64,000 nucleotides of DNA from an uncultured Lachnospiraceae bacterium (GCA_902801415.1 CADCIK010000029.1:1-64000); one strand, 5' to 3'; counted from the stretch's first letter, positions 42,191 through 53,281 are shown. Notes: a model not told the origin generated them from the sequence alone. Numbers and translations: made by a program.

Positions 42191-43891
42191 GTGACGACCA
42201 GCGCAATCGATGCTAGGCTGCTTTCCGGTATGTTCTTAGCCGGAGCTGCCAATTTGGAAGCAAATAAAGAGTGGATCAATGAACTGAATGTATTTCCGGT
42301 ACCGGACGGCGATACCGGCACGAATATGACCCTGACGATCAAGTCAGCTGTCAAGGAGGTATCCGCATTGGGCGATACCGACAGCATGAAGGATATCTGC
42401 AAGGCCATGTCCTCCGGCTCCCTTCGCGGAGCGAGAGGAAATTCCGGCGTTATCCTTTCCCAGCTGATCCGCGGATTTGGCAAAGTTGCCAAGGCAGAGA
42501 CAGCTCTCACAGTCCCTGTACTCGCGGACGCCTTTGACAGAGCGGTTGAGACCGCTTATAAGGCGGTTATGAAACCCAAGGAAGGCACGATCCTGACAGT
42601 TGCCAAGGGTGCGGCCCTCAAGTCCAGGGAGCTCGCGGACGCAGGAGAAGAGAACCTGGAAGCGTTCCTTGGCGCGGTCCTTGAAGAGGCGGAAAAGGTA
42701 CTCGCCAACACACCGGAGCTTCTGCCCGTACTCAAGCAGGCAGGCGTTGTCGACTCCGGCGGACAGGGTCTTGTACAGGTCATGAAAGGCGCTTATGATC
42801 GTTTCCTCGGCAAGGAGATCGACTACAGCGCACTGATCGAAAAGGAAGAAGAGGCCGGCGAGAAAGAGCCCGAGAAGGAGCCTCAGGAGCAGGAATTCCT
42901 CCGCTTCATCTACAAGATGAGAATGACCGTTCTCATGAGCAAGAAGCCTTCTTCCAGAGATCAGAAGGAATATATCGAATTCCTTAAATCGCTCGGTGAC
43001 CGTGTGAAATGTGCCGCCGAGGGAGATATTCTGCATGTCAGGATCCAGACCAACGATCCCGGTCTGATCATCCAGAGAAGCCAGAAGTTCGGCGAGCTGG
43101 GTGAAGTCAGACTCATCAACCTCAAGGAAGCGGAGTCCGGACGAAGCGCTGTGAGCGACAAGGACGACAGCAAGGCAGAGCCTGCAGCTCCGGCAAAGCC
43201 TGAGCCTCAGGAGGTGCCTCCGCAGCCCAGAAAGGAAGTGGGCTTTATCACAGTTTCTGTCGGTGAAGGTATTAAGGAGATCTTTACCGGACTCGGCGTT
43301 GACTATGTGATCAGCGGCGGACAGACCATGAACCCCAGCACGGACGACGTCCTCCAGGCGGTGGAAAAGGTCAATGCGGACACGATCTTCGTGCTTCCCA
43401 ATAATAAGAACATCATCATGGCAGCCAATCAGGCGGCTTCCCTGACTACAGACAAGAAAGTGGTCGTAGTTCCCACAACGACTGTGCCGCAGGGAATCAC
43501 AGCCGTGATCAACTATATGCCTGACCTCGATGCGGAAGCCAACAAGGCCAACATGACCGAGGAGATCGGCACCGTGCACAGCGCGGAAGTTACTTATGCG
43601 GTCAGAGATACCGAGATCGACGGGATCAGGATCCATGAAGGCGATATCATGGCGATCGGCGACAGCGGCATTCTGACTACGGGAAAGGGAATCGAAGATG
43701 TTACTTTCGAATCTCTTAAGAAGATCGTGGAAGACGATACAGAGATCATCAGCATTTATTACGGCAAGGATGTGAGCGAAGAGGATGCGGAAAAGCTCAG
43801 AGACAGAGCTGCGGAAGCCTTTACATCCTGCGATGTGGAGCTGCAGTACGGCGGTCAGCCGATCTACTACTACATCCTCTCTGCCGAATAA
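42191..43891 (+). CDS. fakA: Fatty acid kinase subunit FakA (YloV, DhaL domain)
   Basis: 566 residues. The N-terminal DhaL/Dak2 domain binds ATP-Mg through the Asp cluster in NVFPVPDGDTGTNM (about 35-48), with SGSLRGARGNSGVI near 78 and VDSGGQGL near 190. A central domain and a C-terminal DegV-like/FakA domain (VISGGQTMNPSTDDVL, FVLPNNKNI) follow a Pro/Glu-rich linker near 335-360. FakA phosphorylates fatty acids bound to FakB (DegV) proteins; a DegV protein is encoded 2 kb downstream. GTG 42191 has AGGAGG eight bases upstream; the ATG at 42173 lies before that site. Confidence 0.93.
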   Translation: MTTSAIDARLLSGMFLAGAANLEANKEWINELNVFPVPDGDTGTNMTLTIKSAVKEVSALGDTDSMKDICKAMSSGSLRGARGNSGVILSQLIRGFGKVAKAETALTVPVLADAFDRAVETAYKAVMKPKEGTILTVAKGAALKSRELADAGEENLEAFLGAVLEEAEKVLANTPELLPVLKQAGVVDSGGQGLVQVMKGAYDRFLGKEIDYSALIEKEEEAGEKEPEKEPQEQEFLRFIYKMRMTVLMSKKPSSRDQKEYIEFLKSLGDRVKCAAEGDILHVRIQTNDPGLIIQRSQKFGELGEVRLINLKEAESGRSAVSDKDDSKAEPAAPAKPEPQEVPPQPRKEVGFITVSVGEGIKEIFTGLGVDYVISGGQTMNPSTDDVLQAVEKVNADTIFVLPNNKNIIMAANQAASLTTDKKVVVVPTTTVPQGITAVINYMPDLDAEANKANMTEEIGTVHSAEVTYAVRDTEIDGIRIHEGDIMAIGDSGILTTGKGIEDVTFESLKKIVEDDTEIISIYYGKDVSEEDAEKLRDRAAEAFTSCDVELQYGGQPIYYYILSAE

Positions 43892-43952
43892 ATGAATCCG
43901 GACGGAAATAGTCAGCTGGAACAGAGTTTTTGGTGTATCACAGTAATACAAG

Positions 43953-43985
43953 ACCGGATGCCTGTCGGGCATCCGGTTCTTTTAT
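43953..43985 (+). terminator. Terminator after fakA
   Basis: ACCGGATGCC (43953-43962) pairs with GGCATCCGGT (43968-43977), loop TGTCG, then TCTTTTAT. Confidence 0.85.
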
Positions 43986-44027
43986 AAGAAGAAAGGCCCC
44001 TGAGGGCTTAGGATTAACGGGTCAGGG

Positions 44028-46070
44028 ATGAATCTGCAGACAGAAGTAGGAAAACTGAAGAGAGTAGGACCTAAAACCGCTGAACTTCTCGCGGACCATG
44101 GGATCAACACGGTATCGGATCTTGTCAACCATTATCCCATGCGGTACGAGCAGTATACAGCGCTGTCCGCTGTCTCGCAGGCGCAGGAGGGGAAGAACTG
44201 CGCCGTCCTTCTGACTGTGATCGGAAGAGGTTCCAATGTCAGGGCCGGAAAGCGGTCGATCACGCATTTCAAAGCGGGAGACGCCACCGGCGACTGCCGG
44301 ATCACTTTCTACAACATGCCCTATATGACCCGGAATCTTACGCCCGGGAGTCAGCGAGTCTTCATGGGTGTCATGAAAAAGACTCCCAGGGGCCTTTATT
44401 ATATGGAACAGCCGAGAGTGTATTCTCTCGACGACTATCATGATCTGGAGGGAACGCTGCAGCCGGTCTATCCGCTGTTTCAGGGCATGAAGAACAAGCA
44501 GATGGCAGCCCTGATCGGACAGGCCCTGGAGGAGCTTCCCGCGTTCGAGGATTATCTGAGCCGGGAGGAACGGGACAAACTGCAGCTCTGCGGCAGGGAT
44601 GAGGCGATGCGCGGCATCCATCATCCCGCGGACATGGAGTCCCTGGCCAAAGCCAGGAACAGGCTGATCTTCGATGAATTTTTTGAATTCATACTGGGGA
44701 TCCGGAAGCGGAAGAGGGAAAATGACCTTCTGGTCAACGAGCGTCCCATGAAAGATATGCCGCTTCCCGATGATCTTCTGGCTAAGCTTCCATATAGTCT
44801 GACCGGCGCACAGAAGAGAGCGTGGGAGGAGATCCGGAAAGATCTCACCGGAAACTATGTAATGAGCAGGCTCTTGCAGGGAGACGTCGGGTCGGGCAAG
44901 ACGATCATCTCGTTTCTGGCGCTTCTTTTGTGCAGTGCCAACGGCATGCAGGGCGCGCTGATGGCGCCGACGGAAGTGCTGGCCAGACAGCACATGGAAA
45001 ACCTGGAAAAGATGAAAGAGGAGTACGGCCTCCCGATCCATCCGGTCCTGCTCACCGGCTCGGTCAAGGGAAAGGCCAGAAAAGCAGCCTATGAAAAGAT
45101 CGCGTCCGGGGAAGCTGATATTATAATAGGAACCCACGCGCTGATCCAGGACGCAGTGGAGTACAAGGATCTGGGACTTGTGATCACAGACGAGCAGCAC
45201 CGATTCGGCGTGCGGCAGAGGGAGAGCCTTGCCGGAAAGGGAAGGGCAGTACCCGTCCTTGTCATGAGCGCGACGCCGATCCCGAGAACTCTCGCGATCA
45301 TACTGTACGGCGATCTGCAGATCTCCGTGCTGGATGAAATGCCGGCCGGCAGGCTTCCGATCAAAAACCTTGCGATCAGCAGTCAGGAGAGACAGCGCAT
45401 CTACCGCTTTATGTACGGACAGATCAAGCAGGGAAGACAGGCTTATGTGATCTGTCCCGAAGTGGAAGAAGGCGAGATGAGCGAGCTTGAAAACGTGCAG
45501 GATTACACACAGAAGCTTCGCGGGATCTTTCCGCCTGACGTTCGCATCGATTCACTCAACGGCCGTATGAAACCTGCGGAAAAGACCGCTGTCATGGATC
45601 GGTTCAGTGCGGCGGAGACGGACATTCTGGTGTCCACAACGGTCATAGAGGTCGGGATCGATGTGCCCAACGCTTCCGTGATCGCGATCGAGAACGCGGA
45701 GAGATTCGGCATGTCGCAGCTCCACCAGCTCAGAGGCAGAGTGGGAAGAGGAAAGTGGCAGTCTTACTGCATATTCCTGTTTACGCCCGGAGCGGCGGGC
45801 GATGATGATCCGGGCAAAAAACCGAGAAGACTTGCGATCCTTGAACAGACCAACGACGGCTTCAGGATCGCGGAAGAAGACCTTAAACTCAGAGGTCCGG
45901 GAGACCTGTTCGGGGAGAGACAGAGCGGCGCGCTCGGTTTCATCCTGGCGGATATTTATGAGGACTCCTCGATCATGAAAAAGGCGGCAGAATACGTCGA
46001 TGTGGTCCTGGCGGCAGATCCGCAGTTTGAGACGCCTCATATGAGGCAGCTGGACCTTCGAAGCATCTAA
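44028..46070 (+). CDS. recG: ATP-dependent DNA helicase RecG
   Basis: 680 residues, full length. An N-terminal wedge (OB) domain begins after the RVGPKTAELLADHGI helix; superfamily 2 motifs follow: Walker A LQGDVGSGKT (about 282-291), APTEVLARQH, DEQHRFG (motif II, DEQH), SATPIPRTL, and motifs V-VI TTVIEVGIDVPNASV and QLHQLRGRVGRG. RecG remodels stalled forks and Holliday junctions. The ribosome site is poor (TCAGGG). fakA-recG is a standard order in Firmicutes. Confidence 0.97.
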   Translation: MNLQTEVGKLKRVGPKTAELLADHGINTVSDLVNHYPMRYEQYTALSAVSQAQEGKNCAVLLTVIGRGSNVRAGKRSITHFKAGDATGDCRITFYNMPYMTRNLTPGSQRVFMGVMKKTPRGLYYMEQPRVYSLDDYHDLEGTLQPVYPLFQGMKNKQMAALIGQALEELPAFEDYLSREERDKLQLCGRDEAMRGIHHPADMESLAKARNRLIFDEFFEFILGIRKRKRENDLLVNERPMKDMPLPDDLLAKLPYSLTGAQKRAWEEIRKDLTGNYVMSRLLQGDVGSGKTIISFLALLLCSANGMQGALMAPTEVLARQHMENLEKMKEEYGLPIHPVLLTGSVKGKARKAAYEKIASGEADIIIGTHALIQDAVEYKDLGLVITDEQHRFGVRQRESLAGKGRAVPVLVMSATPIPRTLAIILYGDLQISVLDEMPAGRLPIKNLAISSQERQRIYRFMYGQIKQGRQAYVICPEVEEGEMSELENVQDYTQKLRGIFPPDVRIDSLNGRMKPAEKTAVMDRFSAAETDILVSTTVIEVGIDVPNASVIAIENAERFGMSQLHQLRGRVGRGKWQSYCIFLFTPGAAGDDDPGKKPRRLAILEQTNDGFRIAEEDLKLRGPGDLFGERQSGALGFILADIYEDSSIMKKAAEYVDVVLAADPQFETPHMRQLDLRSI

Positions 46071-46076
46071 GTGAGG

Positions 46077-46105
46077 TTGACTTTCGACCAACATATTATT
46101 ATGAT
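46077..46105 (+). promoter_or_regulatory. Promoter of the degV gene
   Basis: TTGACT (46077-46082), 17-bp spacer, TATGAT (46100-46105), directly after the recG stop. Confidence 0.65.
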
Positions 46106-46160
46106 GTTTTCTGACTGTAGTTTTTTAGTTGAACCACGGTTTCAAGAAATGGAGAAAGAA

Positions 46161-47039
46161 ATGTCGAAGATTGCGGTAATTACGGACAGCAACGCCCACA
46201 TTACACCGGAAGAGGCGAAGGCGCTGGGAATCGGCGTCGTTCCGATGCCTTTTACGATCGGTGAAGAGACTTTTTACGAGGGGATCAATCTGACAAGAGA
46301 AGATTTTTATGCAAAGATGGAAAGCGGCGCCAACATTGTGACGAGCCAGCCCTCTCCTTCCGACGTCATGAAAATCTGGGATGACGCCCTGAAGACCCAC
46401 GATGAAGTGGTCTATATTCCCATGAGCAGCGGACTGTCCGGCTCCTGCCAGAGCGCCAGAATGCTGTCGGATGACTACGACGGAAAGGTCCAGGTCGTCA
46501 ACAATCAGAGGATCTCGGTCACGCAGAAGCGCTCCGTGCTGGATGCCATCGAAATGGCACAGATGGGAATGAGCGCGCGAGAGATCCGTGAGGAGCTGGA
46601 GTTTGTTCGCTATGAGTCCAGCATTTATATCATGCTTGATACGCTGCACTACCTCAAGAAGGGCGGCCGGATCACGCCTGCCGCGGCGGCAGTCGGTTCT
46701 CTTCTCAGGATCAAACCGGTGCTGCAGATCAAGGGCGAACGTCTCGACGCGTTCTCGAAAGCACGCACGCTCGGTCAGGGCAAGAACATCATGATCAATG
46801 CCATGAAGCATGATATTGACACGCTCTATGGCGGTTCGGACAAGGAGAATGTCTGGCTGTACGCGGTCCACGGCAACGTTCCGGAACAGCTTGCCGAGTT
46901 TGCGCAGGAAGTCAGAGCGGCCTTTCCCGGCATCCGGGTTCAGGAAGACGTGCTGTCCCTGAGCATTGCATGCCACATCGGCCCCGGCGCGCTGGCGATC
47001 GCCTGCTCCAGGAAGATCCCGCACAGCAAAGATCAGTGA
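46161..47039 (+). CDS. DegV family fatty-acid-binding protein (FakB-like)
   Basis: 292 residues. Opens with KIAVITDSNAHITPEEAKALGI, has TSQPSPSDVMKIW and the fatty-acid head-group motif MSSGLSGSCQSA (about residue 90), then LDTLHYLKKGGRITPAAAAVGSLLRIKPVLQ. FakB proteins hold a fatty acid while FakA phosphorylates it; fakA is in the same neighbourhood. Start at 46161 is set by GGAG six bases upstream; a longer frame from 46071 would overlap the promoter. Confidence 0.93.
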   Translation: MSKIAVITDSNAHITPEEAKALGIGVVPMPFTIGEETFYEGINLTREDFYAKMESGANIVTSQPSPSDVMKIWDDALKTHDEVVYIPMSSGLSGSCQSARMLSDDYDGKVQVVNNQRISVTQKRSVLDAIEMAQMGMSAREIREELEFVRYESSIYIMLDTLHYLKKGGRITPAAAAVGSLLRIKPVLQIKGERLDAFSKARTLGQGKNIMINAMKHDIDTLYGGSDKENVWLYAVHGNVPEQLAEFAQEVRAAFPGIRVQEDVLSLSIACHIGPGALAIACSRKIPHSKDQ

Positions 47040-47120
47040 GTACAAGCGGCGGGAGCATTCCCGCCGGCTTCCATCTGACCTGTATGTCCGGATGACATTT
47101 TAACTTGAATAGGAAATTGC

Positions 47121-49055
47121 ATGGCTACAAATATTGATACGAATAATTATGATGCGAACAGTATTAAAGTTCTGGAAGGACTTGAAGCTGTCCGCACAAG
47201 ACCCGGCATGTATATCGGAAGCGTGTCCACAAGAGGACTCAACCATCTGATCTACGAGATCGTGGATAACTCCGTGGATGAGCACCTCGCCGGTTTCTGC
47301 TCGACGATCAGAGTGACGCTGGAAGAGGACGGATCCTGCACCGTGGAGGACGACGGAAGAGGAATCCCGATCGGTATGCATGAAAAAGGCGTGAGCGCAG
47401 AGCGTGTCGTCTTTACGACGCTCCATGCCGGCGGAAAATTTGATAATAATGCATATAAGACCAGCGGAGGACTGCACGGCGTCGGATCTTCGGTGGTCAA
47501 TGCTCTTTCTGAAAGAATGACCGTCAGCGTTGGCAGCGGCGGTTTTCTTTATGAGGACAAATATGAGCGGGGAAATCCCGTCATTGAGCTTGTGGACGGA
47601 CTTCTCCCTGTCGTTGGAAAGACCAAATGGACCGGAACGCGGATCAATTTCCTGCCGGATCCCGAGATCTTTGAGAAGACCCGGTTCCGTGAGGAAGATA
47701 TCAAGAGCCGCATGCACGAGACGGCCTATCTCAATCCGGAGCTCACCATCGAGTATACCGACCTGCGTAAGTCGCCTGCAGAGCAGATCGTCTTTCATGA
47801 GCCTGACGGGATCGTCGGGTTTATTCGCGCGCTCAATAAATCCAAGGAGACCGTGACGGACATTGTTTATTATAAGGGCATGAGCGACCACATTACCGTG
47901 GAAGCGGCATTCCAGTTCGTCAACGAATTCCATGAAAACGTCCTTGGCTTCTGCAACAATATCTACAACGCGGAGGGCGGCACCCACCTGACCGGATTCA
48001 AGACTGTCTTCACCCAGGTGATCAATAACTACGCAAGGCAGATCGGCGTCCTCAAGGAAAAGGACAGCAATTTTACCGGCGCGGACATCCGGAACGGAAT
48101 GACGGCAGTCATATCGATCAAACATCCCGACCCCCGTTTCGAGGGACAGACCAAGACCAAGCTGGACAACCAGGACGCGGCCAAGGCAGTATCGCAGGTT
48201 ACCGGTGAAGAGATCGTTCACTATTTTGACAGAAATCTTGAGACGCTCAAGAACGTCATCGGATGTGCGGAGAAGGCGGCTAAGATCCGCAAGACCGAGG
48301 AGAAGACAAGGACGAATATGCTCACCAAGCAGAAATTCTCCTTTGACTCCAATGGTAAGCTCGCCAACTGCACCAGCAGGGATGCCTCCAGATGTGAGAT
48401 CTTCATCGTAGAGGGCGACTCAGCCGGCGGCAGCGCCAAGATGGCAAGGGACCGCATGTATCAGGCCATTCTCCCCATTCGAGGCAAGATCCTGAACGTG
48501 GAGAAAGCGAGTATTGACAAGGTCCTTGCAAACGCGGAGATCAAGACAATGATCAACGCGTTCGGCTGCGGATTTTCAGAAGGCTACGGAAATGACTTTG
48601 ACATCACAAAGCTTCGCTATGACAAGATCATCGTCATGGCGGATGCGGACGTGGACGGCGCCCATATTTCGACGCTGCTGCTCACGCTATTTTACCGCTT
48701 TATGCCCGAGCTGATCTATGAGGGGCATGTCTATGTGGCCATGCCGCCGCTCTATAAGGTCGTGCCCAAGCGGGGCGGAGAAGGCCAATATCTCTATGAT
48801 GATTACGCGCTGGCCAAATACAGAAAGCACCACAAGAACGACTTTACACTGCAAAGATACAAAGGACTTGGCGAAATGGATCCCGAACAGCTCTGGGAGA
48901 CTACGCTGGATCCGGCGAGGCGCTACCTGAAGCAGGTCCAGATCGAGGACGCGATCCACGCATCCGAGATCACGGAACTTCTTATGGGAAGCGAGGTGCC
49001 TCCCCGCAAGAGCTTTATCCACGACCATGCGTCGGACGCGGAACTGGATATCTGA
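47121..49055 (+). CDS. Type IIA DNA topoisomerase ATPase subunit (GyrB/ParE family)
   Basis: 644 residues. GHKL ATPase motifs ([38 protein letters not shown]), transducer region ([11 protein letters not shown] with the conserved Lys), and TOPRIM domain with EGDSAGGSA and DADVDGAH. Such enzymes cut and pass double-stranded DNA. It lies next to a GyrA/ParC-type gene and away from any dnaA/recF/gyrB origin context, so I favour a topoisomerase IV-like second set, but B subunits are hard to assign by sequence. The downstream partner begins 107 bases later. Confidence 0.9.
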   Translation: MATNIDTNNYDANSIKVLEGLEAVRTRPGMYIGSVSTRGLNHLIYEIVDNSVDEHLAGFCSTIRVTLEEDGSCTVEDDGRGIPIGMHEKGVSAERVVFTTLHAGGKFDNNAYKTSGGLHGVGSSVVNALSERMTVSVGSGGFLYEDKYERGNPVIELVDGLLPVVGKTKWTGTRINFLPDPEIFEKTRFREEDIKSRMHETAYLNPELTIEYTDLRKSPAEQIVFHEPDGIVGFIRALNKSKETVTDIVYYKGMSDHITVEAAFQFVNEFHENVLGFCNNIYNAEGGTHLTGFKTVFTQVINNYARQIGVLKEKDSNFTGADIRNGMTAVISIKHPDPRFEGQTKTKLDNQDAAKAVSQVTGEEIVHYFDRNLETLKNVIGCAEKAAKIRKTEEKTRTNMLTKQKFSFDSNGKLANCTSRDASRCEIFIVEGDSAGGSAKMARDRMYQAILPIRGKILNVEKASIDKVLANAEIKTMINAFGCGFSEGYGNDFDITKLRYDKIIVMADADVDGAHISTLLLTLFYRFMPELIYEGHVYVAMPPLYKVVPKRGGEGQYLYDDYALAKYRKHHKNDFTLQRYKGLGEMDPEQLWETTLDPARRYLKQVQIEDAIHASEITELLMGSEVPPRKSFIHDHASDAELDI

Positions 49056-49162
49056 TCTCTGTTCAGATCCGACCGGATCCCGGCCGGGCACCGATCAGAC
49101 CGGAAAGCGGTCAGGCGGGCCTGTCCATTTCTATATAGAATTACGAAGAAGCGAGAATATAC

Positions 49163-51472
49163 ATGGCTAAAGATGACCAGATCAAAAACAGCAGAAGAGG
49201 AAAGAGAGTCACGGAGGATACTTTTGCAGAGACCCCGCAGGACCAGATCCTCAAGACAGAGTACTCGGAACTGATGCAGAAATCCTACATCGACTACGCG
49301 ATGAGCGTCATCGTTGCGAGAGCGCTGCCGGATGTCAGGGACGGACTAAAGCCCGTGCAGAGAAGAACTCTCTACGATATGCACGAGCTTGGAATCCGGT
49401 CCGACAGGCCTTTCAGAAAGAGCGCCCGTATCGTCGGCGATACGATGGGTAAATATCACCCCCACGGTGACAGCTCGATCTACGAGTCGCTGGTCGTCAT
49501 GGCCCAGGACTTCAAGAAGGGACTGCCCCTGGTCAACGGCCACGGCAACTTCGGCAATATCGAAGGAGACGGAGCCGCTGCGATGCGGTATACGGAGGCG
49601 AGACTGCAGGAAGTGACGGAAGAAGCATTCCTTGCAGACCTGGACAAGGATGTCGTCGACTTCGTGCCCAACTTCGATGAGAACGAGAAGGAGCCCTCGG
49701 TCCTGCCTGTCAAGATCCCCAATTTCCTGATCAACGGGTCGGAGGGTATCGCGGTCGGCATGGCCACCAATACGCCTCCCCACAACCTGGCGGAAGTGAT
49801 CGACGCGCAGATCGCGCTGATGGAGGACCCCTCGCTTACCAATAAGGACCTCATGCGCTATGTCAAAGGTCCCGATTTCCCGACAGGCGGGATCGTCGTC
49901 AACAAAAATGACCTGCCGGAGATCTATGAGACCGGCGTCGGCAAAGTGCGCCTCAGGGGCAGAACGGAGATCGAAAAGGGCCGCGCGGGGCACATCAACC
50001 TTGTGATCACCGAGATCCCTTATACAATGATCGGAGCCGGCATCGGAAAGTTCCTCTCCGACGTCGCGGCGCTCGCTGAGAAGAAGGTCACGAACGATAT
50101 CATCGATATCACCAACCAGTCCGACAAAGAGGGCGTCCGCATTGTCATCGAGCTGCGCAAGGATACGGATATTGAGAACTTCAAGAATCTTCTGTACAAG
50201 AAGACGCGCCTTGAAGATACTTTCGGCGTCAATATGCTGGCCATCCGGGACGGAAGACCCGAGACACTGAGCCTTCGGGAGATCTTAAAAGCCAATACCG
50301 ATTTCCTCTATCAGACGACGACCCGCAAGTATGAGAACCTCCTTGAAAAGGAAAGAAAGAAGAGAGAGATCCAGGAAGGCCTGATCAAAGCAGTCAACGT
50401 CATTGATCTGATCATCGAGATCCTGCGCGGTGCGCGGGACAGAAAGACAGTCAAAAACTGCCTTGTAAATGGTGAGACCGGCGGGATCCGCTTCCGCAGC
50501 GAGGAGTCGGAGATCATGGCGACACAGCTCGCGTTTACGGAAGCACAGGCAGACGCGATCCTTGATATGCGCCTGTACAAGCTGATCGGACTGGAACTGG
50601 AAGCTCTGATCAAAGAGCACGATGAGACGGTCGCCAATATTTACCGCTATGAGGATATCCTGGAAGAGCGCGACTCTATGACACAGGTACTGCGCGGTGA
50701 GCTGACGCAGATCCGGGATAAATACGCGAGAGAACGCCGCACTGAGATCGTGCAGGCGGAAGCCGCGGTTTATACCGTCAAGGACGAAGAAGAAGACAGA
50801 GACCTTCTCTTTGTCATGGACCGTTTCGGTTACGCCAAGACAATGGATCCGTCTCTCTACGATAAGAACAAAGAGGCGGTCGAGAGCGGATATAAGCATT
50901 ACTTTATCTGCCGCAGCACGGGAAGGATCTGCCTGTTCACGGATGCGGGCGTCCTTCACACAGTGAAAGTCTCGGATCTGCCCATGGGCAAACTCAGGGA
51001 CAAAGGCGTGCCGATCGATAATGTGGGAAATTATGACTCCACCAAAGAGGAGATCATCCTTGCCTGCAGCCAGTCGGACCTGAATCTTTACAGGCTGCTC
51101 TTTGTTACGGCGAACGGCTATGTCAAGATCGTCAGCGGCGGTGAGTTCGAGACGCGCATGAAGACGATGAACGCGACCAAGCTTGCGGAAGGCGATACAC
51201 TGGTCTATGCAGGCGTGATCACGGATGAGAAATACGCGGTTCTGATCAGCCGGAACGGATATCTCTTAAAGTTCCCGCTCGAGCAGATCTCTGAAATGAA
51301 GAAGACGGCGGCGGGCATGCAGGGAATGAAGCTCGGCAAAGAGGATCTGGTCGAAAAAGCGATGATGATCAGGGACAGGGAGACGGAAACATTCGTCTAC
51401 AGAGAGACGGAGGTCGACCTCAACCGGGTCCGCACATCGGTCCGCAACGGCAAGGGAACCAAGCGGTTTTGA
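49163..51472 (+). CDS. Type IIA DNA topoisomerase cleavage subunit (GyrA/ParC family)
   Basis: 769 residues. Breakage-reunion domain with catalytic Tyr143 in [10 protein letters not shown]; quinolone-determining region [14 protein letters not shown]. The C-terminal beta-pinwheel is present (from about 540), but the GyrA-box QRRGGKG, required for gyrase supercoiling, is absent; the first blade instead reads [14 protein letters not shown]. This supports a topoisomerase IV-like (decatenating) role with the B subunit upstream. The N-terminus carries an extra basic segment of about 30 residues. Confidence 0.9.
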   Translation: MAKDDQIKNSRRGKRVTEDTFAETPQDQILKTEYSELMQKSYIDYAMSVIVARALPDVRDGLKPVQRRTLYDMHELGIRSDRPFRKSARIVGDTMGKYHPHGDSSIYESLVVMAQDFKKGLPLVNGHGNFGNIEGDGAAAMRYTEARLQEVTEEAFLADLDKDVVDFVPNFDENEKEPSVLPVKIPNFLINGSEGIAVGMATNTPPHNLAEVIDAQIALMEDPSLTNKDLMRYVKGPDFPTGGIVVNKNDLPEIYETGVGKVRLRGRTEIEKGRAGHINLVITEIPYTMIGAGIGKFLSDVAALAEKKVTNDIIDITNQSDKEGVRIVIELRKDTDIENFKNLLYKKTRLEDTFGVNMLAIRDGRPETLSLREILKANTDFLYQTTTRKYENLLEKERKKREIQEGLIKAVNVIDLIIEILRGARDRKTVKNCLVNGETGGIRFRSEESEIMATQLAFTEAQADAILDMRLYKLIGLELEALIKEHDETVANIYRYEDILEERDSMTQVLRGELTQIRDKYARERRTEIVQAEAAVYTVKDEEEDRDLLFVMDRFGYAKTMDPSLYDKNKEAVESGYKHYFICRSTGRICLFTDAGVLHTVKVSDLPMGKLRDKGVPIDNVGNYDSTKEEIILACSQSDLNLYRLLFVTANGYVKIVSGGEFETRMKTMNATKLAEGDTLVYAGVITDEKYAVLISRNGYLLKFPLEQISEMKKTAAGMQGMKLGKEDLVEKAMMIRDRETETFVYRETEVDLNRVRTSVRNGKGTKRF

Positions 51473-51542
51473 CTATTCGAGATAGACAAAAAAGATAAGA
51501 TTTAATAAACTCTAGTTATAACAAACTGTAAAGGAACAGATT

Positions 51543-52100
51543 ATGAGAGTAATAGCCGGAAGCGCAAGAAGACTGAAACTAGTCGCGCCATACGGCCTTG
51601 ATACAAGGCCTACGCAGGACATCATCAAAGAGACCCTGTTCAATATCATCCAGGGGGACGTGCCGGGATCGGTGTTTCTTGATCTTTGCGCCGGAAGCGG
51701 CGCGATCGGGATCGAGGCGCTCAGCCGCGGCGCGAAAAAGGCGTATTTCGTAGAAAACGGGCGGGAAGCATGCGCATGCATCCAGAAAAACCTGCACACT
51801 ACGCATTTTGAAGAAGAAGCGATCCTGCTCAAGCAGGACGTTCTGAGCGCTCTTCGCCATATTCATGAGAAGGAAGTCGATATCATCTACGTGGATCCGC
51901 CGTACGAGGCGCAGACTGTGCATGATATCCTTCACGCGCTTGCCGCGGAGAGATTTGTGACAGAGAATACGCTGATCATCGTTGAATCTTCGCTTGATAC
52001 GGATTTTTCCTATCTTCCGGAGATCGGCCTGCAGCTGGTCAGAGAGAAAGACTACAAGGCTAACAGACATTTATTTATCAAAAAAGCGCAGGAGACCTGA
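51543..52100 (+). CDS. rsmD: 16S rRNA (guanine966-N2)-methyltransferase RsmD
   Basis: 185 residues, full length. Starts MRVIAGSARRLKLVAP, has the family motif TRPTQDIIKETLFNII, SAM motif I FLDLCAGSGAIGIEALSRGA, and the catalytic DPPY at 118-121 of an N2-guanine methylase. It modifies 16S rRNA in the 30S subunit. rsmD-coaD is the common order and is seen here with a 14-base gap. Confidence 0.96.
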   Translation: MRVIAGSARRLKLVAPYGLDTRPTQDIIKETLFNIIQGDVPGSVFLDLCAGSGAIGIEALSRGAKKAYFVENGREACACIQKNLHTTHFEEEAILLKQDVLSALRHIHEKEVDIIYVDPPYEAQTVHDILHALAAERFVTENTLIIVESSLDTDFSYLPEIGLQLVREKDYKANRHLFIKKAQET

Positions 52101-52114
52101 GGAAAGGAAACCAG

Positions 52115-52624
52115 ATGAAGCATGCAATTTACCCCGGAAGTTTCGACCCGGTCACATACGGACACATCGATATCATCAGACGCGCGGCGGAGATGTTCGA
52201 TGATCTGACAGTCTGTGTTTTGGACAATAAAGCGAAAACTCCATTGTTTTCTGTAGATGAACGTGTTAAAATGTTACGCAAAGTGTCAGAAAATATTCCG
52301 AATGTACACGTCGATTCCTATTACGGACTGCTGATGGATTATGCACGTAAAATCGATTGTCACATTGCTGTCCGCGGACTGCGGGCGGTGACGGACTTTG
52401 AGTACGAACTGCAGATCGCGCACGCGAACCGCACCATTTCGGGCGGCTGGCTGGATACCATCTTTATCACGAGCAGCATGGAATACGCGTATCTGAGCTC
52501 CTCCGTAGTCAAGGAGATCGCTTCTTTCGGAGGCGATATATCATTGTGTGTTCCGCAATGCATCGAAGAGGAAGTGATCGGAAAGATGAGGGTGCTTCAT
52601 CCGGAATTCTATAGTAATAAATAA
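52115..52624 (+). CDS. coaD: Phosphopantetheine adenylyltransferase CoaD
   Basis: 169 residues. Nucleotidyltransferase fold with YPGSFDPVTYGHIDII (T/HxGH-type motif), the AVRGLRAVTDFEYELQIAHANR substrate block and the C-terminal ISSSxxK-type motif TSSMEYAYLSSSVVKEIA. Catalyses the fourth step of coenzyme A synthesis, adding AMP to 4'-phosphopantetheine. Good ribosome site AGGAAAGG. Confidence 0.97.
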   Translation: MKHAIYPGSFDPVTYGHIDIIRRAAEMFDDLTVCVLDNKAKTPLFSVDERVKMLRKVSENIPNVHVDSYYGLLMDYARKIDCHIAVRGLRAVTDFEYELQIAHANRTISGGWLDTIFITSSMEYAYLSSSVVKEIASFGGDISLCVPQCIEEEVIGKMRVLHPEFYSNK

Positions 52625-52639
52625 GGAGGCTTTGACCAA

Positions 52640-53281
52640 ATGAGCAGCAAAATCGAGCAGCAGATCGATCAGATTGAAGATTTTATTGATTCCTGCAGAT
52701 ATCAGACTTTTTCCAAGACTAACATTATTGTAGATAAGGATGAGCTCGACGCCCTACTGGAAGAGCTGCGCGCGAGAACGCCTGAGGAGATCAAGCACTA
52801 TCAGCGCATCATCAATAATAAAGAGGCGATCCTTGAGGACGCCAGACGCAAAGCGGAAGAGATGATCAACGAGGCGACCGTGCACACCAATGAGCTCGTC
52901 AATGAGCACGAGATCATGCAGCAGGCATACGCACAGGCCCAGGAAATCGTTCGTCTTGCGACGCAGCAGGGACAGGATATCCTCGACAAGGCTATCAGTG
53001 AGGCAAACGCATACAGAAATTCCGCTGCCCAGTATATGGACGATATGCTGGCACAGATCGAGCAGAGCACGGTGAGCGCGCGCAACAGTCTGACCGGCAT
53101 TTTCTCCAATTTCCATTCTGAGATGTCGGATTACATCGACACAGTCCGCCAGAACCGTCAGGAACTGCTTCCGAAGGACGATGAGTCCGATCTGATGCAG
53201 GATATGGATGAGAATCCTGATGAGGGCGGAGCCGTGGAAGATGACTCTGATTTTGTGAACACTGATATGGTTCAGGATTAA
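52640..53281 (+). CDS. DivIVA/ATPase subunit H-like coiled-coil protein
   Basis: 213 residues, no membrane helix. Long coiled-coil at about residues 40-150, with an N-terminal IEQQIDQIEDFIDSCRYQTFSKTNIIVDKDELDALLEELRARTP. It matches a family in Clostridia often named ATPase or vacuolar H+-ATPase subunit H; the name is probably misleading, and a DivIVA/SepIVA-like scaffold role is as likely. Ends in a very acidic Asp/Glu tail. It follows coaD by 15 bases with AAGGAGG, so it is in the same operon. Confidence 0.75.
   Translation: MSSKIEQQIDQIEDFIDSCRYQTFSKTNIIVDKDELDALLEELRARTPEEIKHYQRIINNKEAILEDARRKAEEMINEATVHTNELVNEHEIMQQAYAQAQEIVRLATQQGQDILDKAISEANAYRNSAAQYMDDMLAQIEQSTVSARNSLTGIFSNFHSEMSDYIDTVRQNRQELLPKDDESDLMQDMDENPDEGGAVEDDSDFVNTDMVQD

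Noticed and set aside
42344..43972. 542-codon open frame antisense to fakA
   Set aside because: Same reasons: no start signal, no domain, complementary to a conserved gene.
47048..47065. GC-rich hairpin GGCGGGA/TCCCGCC between degV and the topoisomerase B gene as a terminator
   Set aside because: No T-rich tail; left out as a feature.
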